Shown here: in pieces, positions 1 to 7,936 of the stretch
Layout of the letters: every line of letters begins with the position of its first letter
How positions within the stretch are numbered: the stretch's first letter is position 1
NCBI GenBank assembly: GCA_036897485.1
Contig: JAYMTF010000902.1
Span: 1-28,490, forward strand
DNA from: Pelargonium nanum
Lineage: Eukaryota; Streptophyta; Magnoliopsida; Geraniales; Geraniaceae
DNA length: 28,490 nt
Reading direction: 5' to 3'
Notes under the pieces: model-generated
What the model saw: only the letters and a program-made list of their open reading frames with translations
Database searches by the model: none
Told to the model about the DNA's origin: nothing
Translations under genes and position numbers: made by a program

Positions 1-741
1 GGGACCCCAATGGAATAAATTGGATAGTTCAGGGACTAAAACGGATCTTTTACCTAATTTATTTGCCTAGCGTAGTTTTACAAGACGTAATTAATTAGTA
101 ATTTTAATTTCACCAACCAAGTCTCTGAGTATCGATATTCGGACTTCACAGTCCTATTATTACGAGGTCGACTCCGATATACTTGCCGGACGCACACCAG
201 TAAGCTACCTTTCAGCATGGAATCAAGAATTTTGAGAACAATTATAGTTCAAAAATTAACTTCTTTTTTATGCAACAATTATATTTCCAAAATTTGAATT
301 TCTACAACATGTTTCTAGCTTATTGATAAAACAAGACGTAGAGACATTGAACAATGAATCGAGAGAACTTACTGAAAAACAACAGAGTTGCCGGAGTGAA
401 TCGGAGAGCTTAAGGACGCAGTGATGGAGAGCTGCAAAGCTGTTGTCGACAACAAAATTTATTTAAGGAGATGACATATTGATACACCCTATTAGAGTTA
501 TATAAGTATTCATGGGTAATTATATTAATAGTGTATGGGTATATCCGTTTTTTTATTGGTCAAAATAGCTCTATTTTATAGAGCTTATGAGCAGAAAAAT
601 CAGAAGCTGGGAGAAGCCGCTTATTAACTCTCCTAGTTGTAACAAAACATGTAAAAAAACAGTTTCAGTCTTATAAGCTTGTTTGACCGGCTTATAATCT
701 TATCCAAACACCTTCTTAATCCTTTATCAAGTTACTTTTAA
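1..741. other. AT-rich intergenic sequence with old repeat debris
   Basis: No coding region is supportable here. Bases 1-60 look like the end of a dispersed plant element, because the reverse complement reads like the common 'fixed-phrase' termini of plant DNA transposons. At 671-697 there is a perfect 8-bp inverted repeat (TTATAAGC / GCTTATAA, 11-nt spacer), set in sequence typical of old hAT-like MITEs. On the minus strand a GTAAGTT donor-like site lies near 370 beside moderately GC-rich sequence (370-445). It could be the edge of an unannotated exon of a minus-strand transcript, but no protein can be read from it. Confidence 0.3.
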
Positions 742-1287
742 GGGGAAATTACATATGTCTGTCTTGAACTAGATACATTTTGCGTTGGCTACCGCTAAAC
801 TAATTTTTGAAACTTTAGGCTACCCTCAACTACCCAGAGACCATTCCATCATTTAACTTTGACGGAAATTTACTCTCTCTCATCATGTGCACTGCACATG
901 CCTTCCAAAAAATTTAAAAACGACAATTTTATCCTGCTTCTTCATTGTTCAAGAAAAAATATAAGAATGTTCGCCGAAAAATTCATAGTTTCGCCGGAAA
1001 CATCAAAGCTTCGTTGGAAACTTCAAAGATTCGTCGAAAACTCTAAAGCTTCATTAGAAACTTCATACAATTTCCAGATTGTGTCAAATTTGCACCAAAA
1101 TTACAAATTGAATACATTCTTTTTTCAGATTTCATGTGCAGGTTTAAAGGGCATATTGGTCATATGTGGATTTAAGTGATTGAAATGTGGATGGAATGTG
1201 ATCTGCAATCCGAAGCTACAAAATTAGTTTACGGGTAGTCAACGCAAAATATGTCTAGTTCAGGATAATTATCTGTAATTTCCTTTG
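742..1287. mobile_element. Non-autonomous DNA transposon with ~65-bp terminal inverted repeats
   Basis: The first ~65 bases and the reverse complement of the last ~65 bases match closely. Shared blocks include GGAAATTACA, CTTGAACTAGA (CCTGAACTAGA on the other end), ATTTTGCGTTG and TAAACTAATTTT. The unit is 546 bp. It is flanked by the 7-bp direct repeat CTTTTAA at 735-741 and 1288-1294, a plausible target-site duplication; the exact duplication length (7 to 9 bp) is unclear, so hAT-like and Mutator-like are both possible. The interior has no recognisable transposase. The open frame at 859-1179 is low-complexity and looks accidental. The interior carries a 20-bp tandem repeat array, annotated separately. 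Confidence 0.7.
971..1070. repeat. Five tandem 20-bp units inside the TIR element
   Basis: Five consecutive 20-base units begin at 971, 991, 1011, 1031 and 1051. The loose consensus is TCGYYGGAAACTTCAAAGCT. Units 2 to 4 are the best conserved; the first and last are diverged. The period is not a multiple of three, so the array is unlikely to be a coding repeat even though a frame runs through it. Internal tandem repeats of this kind are common in non-autonomous DNA transposons. Confidence 0.75.
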
Positions 1288-1324
1288 CTTTTAAACTTGT
1301 TTCAAAGAACTCAGTCAAGCTATA

Positions 1325-1381
1325 CTTGAAGTAGTGTTACCAAACAAGCACTAAGAGCTTGTTTGGTAAAACTACTCGATG
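1325..1381. repeat. Back-to-back inverted element ends around a TAA
   Basis: A perfect 11-bp inverted repeat (ACCAAACAAGC at 1339-1349, GCTTGTTTGGT at 1357-1367) surrounds the trinucleotide TAA at 1352-1354. The similarity extends outward with mismatches for about 28 bp on each side. Each arm resembles the terminal sequence of a Tourist/Harbinger-type element, whose usual target duplication is TAA or TTA. Two related elements inserted side by side, or a nested insertion, would explain this. Confidence 0.55.
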
Positions 1382-2610
1382 TAGAAATGAGCTGGAAGTT
1401 GTTGGATGTAACTAGAAGTAGCTGGAAGTTTATGAATGAAAAAGGAGGTTCTGTTTGGTAATACATAAACTGAAAGTTGTTCGATATAAAAGTTTGTTTT
1501 GCAAATACATAAATGGAAGTAGGTGAGAAAATGTGAAATGAAAAAAAAATGTATTGAATTAAAAAAATAATTTGTTGAATAATAAAAAATAATTTGTAGA
1601 TTTATGTTTAGGTTGGGTTTATTTAATTATAACAAAAAAAAGAGTCCAATATGACTAAAAAGCTCAATTGTTTAGAAGTCCAATTAATACTAAATGTATA
1701 TGGTTAGAATTGAGAAAATTCAAATTCATTCGTCTTCAATATGTTATGTGGAATTCGACTATGACGCCCAAAACTAGTCTGTGCGCTTCCTTTTTACTCT
1801 GCTTATACGGTAAGTTTTTGAGTTCTTAGTTTGATTATGATTTGTACCATTTTTTGCTTCCATATAGTTCAAATCCGAATCTATGGTATAAAATTTAGGG
1901 TTCGTGCCCTAAATATGTGGCTTGTTTTTAAACATGTTTGTATAAGCAGTTAAATTAGTTATTCGTTTAACTTTATTAGATGACAATTTAAAGTCAGTAC
2001 TTATAAAAACTCATAAACGGCTACTATACCGAGATACTTGAACCCTTGTATCACAATTCTATGAACTTCTTCTTTACCCACTCGTAATATATATTTAAGA
2101 GGCTTGCTTAAAACGCAGATAGTTGTCTATTTAATATAAATTAAGGGCTCAACCTACAGATAAAAATAAATGCATTTTTGTTGATAAAAAGTTTGAGTTA
2201 TTCCAAGAGTTACTCATAGTAAAGGTCTATGCATATTTCTAAATGGATACCTTTAACATTTAATAATTCTAATGGAAATTAAAAAAATGCATTTGTTTGA
2301 TTTGAGTTAATCAAATTATCATAACTAAATTTATAAAATAGCATGAGCATCTTGAGTTTCTTTTGTAAAAATATAAGTATATGTCATCTTTCTTATGATT
2401 GATAGACTGCTCATGCTCTAATAAAATGGCTATTTTTAGGACATTAGTATCTTTTGGACTCTTCATTTATAGGATTTATATAACCTTTTTTATTGTATCA
2501 TTTTTTTTAGTTAATTGCAACTGTAAATAAATCAAAATTTATTTACTATAATGCTGATTATATCCAGTTTTGTTCTGTGATTCTATTCAGTTCTAATTTG
2601 TAATTTTAAT

Positions 2611-3963
2611 ATGTTTGTTATTTTTCATGTAATGATAGTGAATACTGGAAACTGTAAGAAACAAAAAATTGTGGATCCATCCAAACCTTCCAGTATGAAC
2701 ATCAAAACAACATCATCCAAGGGAAAGGTTCCATCAAAGATTAAAAGGTTCTCATCTGATGCTAATGAGAGGAAGTACAAAACTTCGACTATTAATCGCC
2801 CATTGGTTGAAGGTAACATGGTTGATTTTGATCATTTGCATGACATGTCTGTAGGAAAATGGTTAAGAGATGTTGGTTTGGACAAATATTGCACCATCAA
2901 TAAACCAATATATGTTGATTACGTTAAGTGTTTATATAATAATTAGGTTGAAACACGTAGTGATGATGTAATCGAATGTTCTACATTTATTAGAGGCATA
3001 GAAATACCTATAAATGAGGATGTCATTTTGGATGCTCTTGGATTTGATGAGCCTAATGATGATTCGTTGGAGTCGTATGCTCAGTTTTATAATGTTTGTG
3101 CAAATGAAGTCATTGGTGATTGGAAGTATATTAGTTATTTTAAATAACTTGCTATAAGCTATGTTGTTGGTTCCTTAAATCCGTATATTGGTATATTGCA
3201 TAAAATAGTGGTGAACTGTATTCTGCCAAGGTCTGGATGTCAAACTACAATGACTGCAACTGATGCTTGTATTTTGTGGCATATACTTACTAAACGTAAG
3301 ATTGATATGTCATACATAATTTTCTATTTAATGAGGCATATTGCGGGAAAGGGTTCAAATAGAGCTTTGTCATTTGGAATGATCATCAACAAGATTCTTC
3401 GTTTCAATAACATTTCCTTTAAAGGTGAGGAAGTTATGACTTTGAACAAACGATTCAATGTTTTTTGGTTATTCGAGCTCAAGAAGATAGGTTATGTGTT
3501 CATATGCCTTGTGAATAAGCGAATATTGAAAGCATCCACTTTCACAAGGTTAGATGAATTCCCACTTTTGTTAGGAGGTAAGCATCCGATGAATTTAGAT
3601 GATCCATTGTCCACTCCTTATGGTGGTGATGAAAACAATGAAAATGTGGAAAATCACGTTGAGACAGATGAATTAGAAAAAGGAGCTGAAAGAGGAAGTG
3701 ACGGTGTTGGCCGAGATGATGGAAGTGAGGATCATGTTGAGGCAAATGATAATGAGGCAGTCCCAGGAACTGATCTTGGTCGTAATGATGCTGATAATGA
3801 TGGTCGTAATGCTAATCTTGCTGATGTGAAACTACTACAAACTGAGCTTTGCTTGAACATGAAAAAGAAGATGATGAAGTTGGAGACCCAAATGTGTGAC
3901 TATGCAAAGAAACGATTTGTCTCTATTGAAACATTTTTGAATGAGCACATGGAAAAATCTTGA
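2611..3963 (+). pseudogene. Broken gene for a putative plant transposon protein
   Basis: One reading frame of about 451 codons runs through this span without a frameshift. It is broken only by in-frame stops at 2944-2946 (TAG) and 3145-3147 (TAA). The product is built like the plant-specific 'putative plant transposon protein' family. A lysine-rich N-terminal part is followed by a middle region (about 2800-3500) with an IPRSGCQTTMTATDA-type stretch and the TKRKIDMSYIIFYLM stretch, which parallel the family pattern as I know it. Then come a strongly acidic Asp/Glu/Asn-rich linker (about 3600-3830) and a predicted C-terminal helix (3840-3963). The function of the family is unknown. An upstream exon may be missing, so the start at 2611 is arbitrary. 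It converges on the Myb/SANT relic. Confidence 0.6.
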
Positions 3964-4241
3964 GTTGTTCTCATGTATCTATGCTACAAATGTTGATATT
4001 TTATAAACTTGGTTATATTTTGCTATGTTAAACTTGATTATATTTGCTATGTTAGAATTGATCTTATGTATTTATGTTAGAATTGCTGAAATCTTGGCTT
4101 GTTGGATAGTTATGACTATTTTAGTAGTGATATTTTGCTTGATATGTATTTTCGACATAAGTTGTTATTTTTTTGTCACAGGTTAAAATTTAATTTTAAG
4201 TAATTGTTATGTTGGATATTTGTGTGTTTTTTGTTATTGTG

Positions 4242-4400
4242 TATCAGGGCATATTAGGTCGACCGATTTGGGTATCAGGTCTACCTGATCGTAAATATAT
4301 GCAAATTACACTAATACAACTTTGTCATCAGGGCACATTAGGTCGACCGGATTGGGTATCAGATCAACTTGATCCGAATTACTTGAGTAATTACTGATGT
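4242..4400. repeat. 84-bp direct tandem duplication
   Basis: Two copies of a segment containing ATCAGGGCAYATTAGGTCGACC followed by TTGGGTATCAG start at 4243 and 4327, exactly 84 bases apart. The second copy has about ten substitutions, so the duplication is not recent. It lies between the two convergent relic genes of the Harbinger-like unit and has no coding role that I can see. Confidence 0.7.
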
Positions 4401-4462
4401 GTACTAATTAACAACATATATATACTAAACTCACCTACATTATCTTCTCAAAAGATCAAACC

Positions 4463-4897
4463 TTACATTTGACATACAATGCCCGATCCTCCATACATCA
4501 AGTTATTGTATGTATTCCAATTTCTATTCATTTAATCCCACTTTTTTTGACTCAACACCATTCCAGTGCTTTTACGCATTTTCTTGCTCAAGTTGTTCCA
4601 ATCTTCATTATTAAAATGACTTCCAGCCCTGTTACCAACAATTATCTCTTCTTTGCAAGCGTTAATAAACTCTTTCACAGCATATTCTGACCAAATTGTT
4701 TTCTTATGTACAACTTCTTGATTTACACCACCACTAATGCCAATACTCTTTCCTATATTTTTCATTTCACCCGGCTTTTGTCTCGATTTACCATAAGCGA
4801 CTACATCATCGACATGCTGAGGGGGGTTCAAAGTTGATGGAGAAAAGTTAAATTGTCCTTCACTATTAGTGGTAGGAGGACTCCAACAATTTAGCAA
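4463..4897 (-). pseudogene. Broken Myb/SANT-like DNA-binding protein gene
   Basis: The minus-strand frame from 4897 gives 121 residues with a Myb/SANT-like domain in its C-terminal half. WSEYAVKEFINACKEEI is followed by GNRAGSHFNNEDWNNLSKKM and then LSQKKWD. This is the pattern of plant Myb/SANT-like and L10-interacting-MYB-type proteins, in which a [KN]KWD motif starts the third helix. An in-frame TAA at 4532-4534 falls directly after KKWD. The frame then continues for 22 codons (NRNWNTYNNLMYGGSGI) in a way that still looks like the family, to a TAA at 4463. I infer a nonsense mutation inside the domain. Such proteins are encoded by PIF/Harbinger transposons and by domesticated host genes. 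The N-terminal part (Pro/Ser/Asn-rich) is not recognisable, and upstream exons were not found. Confidence 0.6.
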
Positions 4898-5562
4898 ATG
4901 AGGGGTTGAGTAAAATTTCTCATATCGGGATAATAAGGATCATTAGTAGCGTCTTTCTACATCTAAAACCAAAATTATAATAATAATAATAATATCATGC
5001 ATTGAATATTTTACTAATTGTAAAATTCAAATCAGTAAAATGAAAGTCCACCTAGTAGATAATCTGGTTAACCTTTTTTATTCTTCAGTTGCTTTCACCA
5101 ACAACAGAACAGAACAACAGAGGTCGATCAGATTATAAAGTAGGTCAACCAAACTAAAGAACATTTAACATTCCAGGCATTAACAAACATCTAAGCTTCA
5201 CATAATAAATTAAAATCATTCAAACACATAATAAATAGCTTATTATCTGTAAATAATACCAAGGAAAAGATTTATAATAGTTTCACCTCTCATTTCAAAA
5301 AACACAAACATACAAATTGAAAAAACAAAAACCAACATATTGATTTATAAGAGTCTAACCTTTTAGATATGACAGAATTGGATGCAATTTGCTGCTGTTT
5401 TATAAAGTAAACTTTGGGAAACTCAACATGAGAGGAGGTGCACGAATTCTTGTTCAGTGATTAAGCTTTTGTAGAAGATGAATAGCCATCAATGTTCACT
5501 TATTTCTCTGCAAAAACCATTAAATTTAGAAGGTAGTATGAGTGTTTGAAAGTTGCTATAAC
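4898..5562. other. AT-rich sequence inside the Harbinger-like unit, no gene seen
   Basis: No open frame with a recognisable product was found. The stretch contains an (ATA)n run near 4977-4996 and A-rich, low-complexity sequence. It may hold eroded upstream exons of the minus-strand Myb/SANT relic, but none can be delimited. Confidence 0.3.
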
Positions 5563-5565
5563 TAA

Positions 5566-5784
5566 GGGTAGATTTGGTTTTTCATATATGAGTTTGGTAA
5601 AGAAGTTGCTCATTCTTGGCTGCAGGAGCACAACCCCAACTTCTGAAATTGCCAACTTGAAGTTGCAAAAAGCATGATCGGCTGGAAGTTTGGAATTTTG
5701 TCAAACAAGCTGCATACATCAAAAAAGAAGGTGGAATGAACAATGAGCAACTTCCAGCAACAACTAGACTCACTAAACAAGCAC
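5566..5784. mobile_element. Tourist-like MITE
   Basis: A 219-bp unit lies between TAA trinucleotides at 5563-5565 and 5785-5787. The left end is GGGTAGATTTGGT and the reverse-complemented right end is GTGCTTGTTTAGT. A perfect 13-bp internal inverted repeat (GAAGTTGCTCATT at 5602-5614, its complement at 5742-5754) supports a palindromic, miniature structure. Size, TSD and ends fit Tourist/Harbinger MITEs. Its right end is the same one used for the proposed 4.4-kb unit, so only one of the two pairings may be real. Confidence 0.5.
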
Positions 5785-5836
5785 TAACTACACTACTCGG
5801 CAATAATGAATGTATTTTACTCTACTTTATTTTTAA

Positions 5837-5938
5837 CAGTTGAGCTACACAACAGGGGTAGCTGTCCCTTTTTAACCGATAATCTAACCCCACCTGATGC
5901 AATGAGAGTTCAACCCACGACCTCCCACATGGAGACGT
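5837..5938 (-). repeat. SINE-like copy (tRNA-derived repeat family), diverged
   Basis: This segment matches 28040-28150 in the same orientation. Both have TTGAGCTACACAA, then GGGTAGCT, a TTTTAAC block, and a block ending in ACCTC and CATRTGG. Read on the minus strand, it carries a degenerate RNA polymerase III B box (GGTCGTGGGTTGAAC at 5923-5909). The repeated structure and the B box suggest a plant SINE. No clear poly(A) tail or target duplication was delimited. Confidence 0.4.
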
Positions 5939-5970
5939 GTACTTTACTCTACTTTATAAAAGAAAAAAAG

Positions 5971-7504
5971 GGTTAAAGGTATTTTTGGTGCCCAAACTTA
6001 TGCGCGAAACCCAATTTGGTACCCAAACTTTTATTGTACCAAATTTAGTACCCAGACTATTATTTCAAATCCAATTGAGTGTCAACACTTTTATTTTGAA
6101 CCCAATTGAGTGCCCGCCGTCCCATTCCGTCAATTCATCCGTTAAGTCTCGCCTACATGGACGATGTACTGTCTCGATGGAAAGAAAATGCTGGCATGGA
6201 CGCTGACGTGGGTGTTGACGTGTACTCTTGACTGCTGATGAGGTGTATAATTTTTTATGATTAGCTGCTGCCTTGTATATTTTTTATGTGGTGAAATTTT
6301 AAAAAAAAAAACTAAACTAAACTCTCTGCCTTTCACTCTCCCGTGCCCGACGGTCGACGACACATCGTCGGCGAGCTCCACTCCCCTCAATCTTCCCATC
6401 CATCTCTCTTCTCATTTTCGGAGGCAAATTCGCCGGAACCATCACCACCACACCCCCAAAACCTCATCGAAGCTCATAAGGTCTGCTTCGATTTCAAAAA
6501 CAAAAAAAAAACAAAAAAACAAAAAAATCTAATCTCCTCATTCTCTCGCTCGTCGGCTTCTCCAGCGACGCCCACCACAGCCGGCGTGGAGCTCCGGCGT
6601 GGTCTCGATGAAGCTCCGACGTGGATCTCCGGCGTGGAGCTCCGATCTGCAACCTCCGACAACTAATTTCTCTTCCTCTCCCTCACCCGAGCCCAGATCC
6701 ACCTCCTTCACCCGAGCCACCGCCGTCCTCGACGAATCCACCTGAGCCACCGCCGTCCTCCGCCGTCTTCGACCTTCGCTCCTCCATGATGGCCAGTGTC
6801 TTTGGTTGTCGGGGCTGACACGAGGGAGAATGAGGCCGAGCTTGGCTCGCCTGGAAGTCGCCGGAGATGGCCAGCACCGCTGCTTGGGGTGAAGTTTGCG
6901 GCGAAGGGATTTTGGGAGGTTGGGGCTTGGGAGTTTGGAGTCTCAGTGGAGTCTTAGGGGAGCAGACGAGGTCGACCGGGTTCCGGCAAGAGCGTGGCGA
7001 TGGGAAGATCCGGCGGCGAAGTTCTCCGAAGATGATAATGGGAGTGCGGAGTGAGCAGCGGTGCTGGCCTGGCTGCGAGAAGGAGGCGATGGACAGGGGA
7101 GGTGGTGACAAATGGGTGATGGAGGACGGAGGCTCCGATTCTGGCGGCGGGAGGTGGAGGTTTGGCATGATCGGTGGCTGAACTCCGGCTACACGGTGAC
7201 TGGCGGTGGGTCAAGTCCGGTTTGGCCTGACCGAAGTGAAGGAGAGAGAAAAGGTAATTTTTTGTTTTAAAAAAATTAATTTTTCCACTCATTTCCACGT
7301 CATATATGCGTTGGATGCCACGTAAACAATATTTTCCACCTCAGCATGTCACATCATCAGTTAACGGTAAAATTGACGGAATTTGACGGTGGACACTCAA
7401 TTGATTTGAAATAATAGTATGGGTACTAAATTAGATACAATAAAATTTTGAGTACCAAACTGGGTTTCGCGCATAAGTTTGGGCACCAAAAATACCTTTT
7501 AACC
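5971..7504. mobile_element. MULE-like element with long terminal inverted repeats and GC-rich cargo
   Basis: About 150 bp at each end are inverted repeats of each other. Starting outermost, both read GGTTAAA(A)GGTATTTTTGGTGCCC, then AAACTTATGCGCGAAACCCA, TTGGTAC, TTATTGTA, AGTACCC and ACTATTATTTCAAAT, and both reach a GACGG/CCGTC block. The flanks are imperfect 9-bp A-rich direct repeats (5962-5970 and 7505-7513, 7 of 9 identical). Long TIRs with ~9-bp duplications fit Mutator-like elements. The core (about 6340-7240) is strikingly GC-rich compared with everything around it. Several overlapping open frames run through it, as expected for GC-rich DNA, but none resembles a transposase or a known protein. 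A captured host fragment (Pack-MULE) is possible but unproven. Confidence 0.7.
6581..6760. repeat. Short GC-rich direct repeats in the MULE core
   Basis: CCGGCGTGGAGCTCCG occurs at 6581-6596 and again at 6629-6644 (48-bp spacing). GAGCCACCGCCGTCCTC occurs at 6714-6730 and 6744-6760 (30-bp spacing). Both spacings are multiples of three, which would fit a former coding sequence, for example a Pro-rich protein, but no family was recognised. Confidence 0.55.
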
Positions 7505-7936
7505 AAGAAAAAGAAAACAGCGGTCTAATGAACCTCTTCTCTCTCTCTCACTGTCAACGCATTTGTATTTTTGTCACCAGCGTTTCTCCAACAGTTGAGC
7601 TCCTTTCTATTCTCTGTCTTTTCTCTCCACTCCTTCTGCTTCTTTCCAACTCCTTCCTAACTGGAATTTTCTCTGTTTTTTTCTCTGGAAACTAGCTTTT
7701 CTTTATTGCTTTCAATTCCCCTTATTTTCTTCTACTTTCAGACCCGTTCAATTCAATACTAGATACTTTTTTCCCATCAATTTCATTTTTTGTTTTTGTT
7801 TTTGTTTCTGTTTTTGGGTTGCGGTGTTGTGAGGCAAAGCTTTCCTTTTTCTCTTTACTTTTCACAGAAGAAACTCCCATTCTCTAGCTGGTGGTGGAAT
7901 TAGGGTTTTTTATTTTTGGGTCTGAATTTGGAAGTT
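7505..7936 (+). promoter_or_regulatory. Proximal promoter and pyrimidine-rich leader of the S-acyltransferase gene
   Basis: Between the end of the MULE-like element and the start codon the sequence is strongly C/T-rich on the coding strand (about 7530-7770, with a CTCTCTCTCTC run near 7542). This is typical of plant 5' leaders. I see no convincing TATA box. No ATG was seen between about 7540 and 7936, so the leader seems free of upstream start codons. The whole host-type upstream region is only 432 bp, so upstream control sequence probably extends into the transposon. Confidence 0.5.

Larger units (their letters stand above)
1355..5784. mobile_element. Candidate 4.4-kb PIF/Harbinger-like transposon relic
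   Basis: The left end begins GAGCTTGTTTGGT. The reverse complement of the right end begins GTGCTTGTTTAGT; 12 of the first 16 bases agree. Both ends are followed outward by TAA (1352-1354 and 5785-5787), the typical Harbinger target duplication. GGAAGTTG-like motifs recur below the termini at both ends. Inside are a decayed plant-transposon gene on + and a decayed Myb/SANT-like gene on -, facing each other. Autonomous Harbinger elements encode a Myb/SANT-like accessory protein, which fits, but no DDE nuclease was found. The alternative is that the right end belongs only to the short MITE at 5566-5784 and the large unit is a chance pairing. Confidence 0.45.

Noticed and set aside
859-1179. 106-codon open frame inside the TIR element
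   Set aside because: Built partly from 20-bp tandem repeats that shift phase, low complexity, no family resemblance.
2920-2946. Possible mini-intron removing the first stop of the plant-transposon frame
   Set aside because: 27 nt is far below the size of spliceable plant introns.
6343-7298. Many overlapping open frames on both strands in the MULE core
   Set aside because: GC-rich DNA has few stop codons by chance; none has a known motif, and the Pro/Ser/Arg-rich translations disagree between frames.
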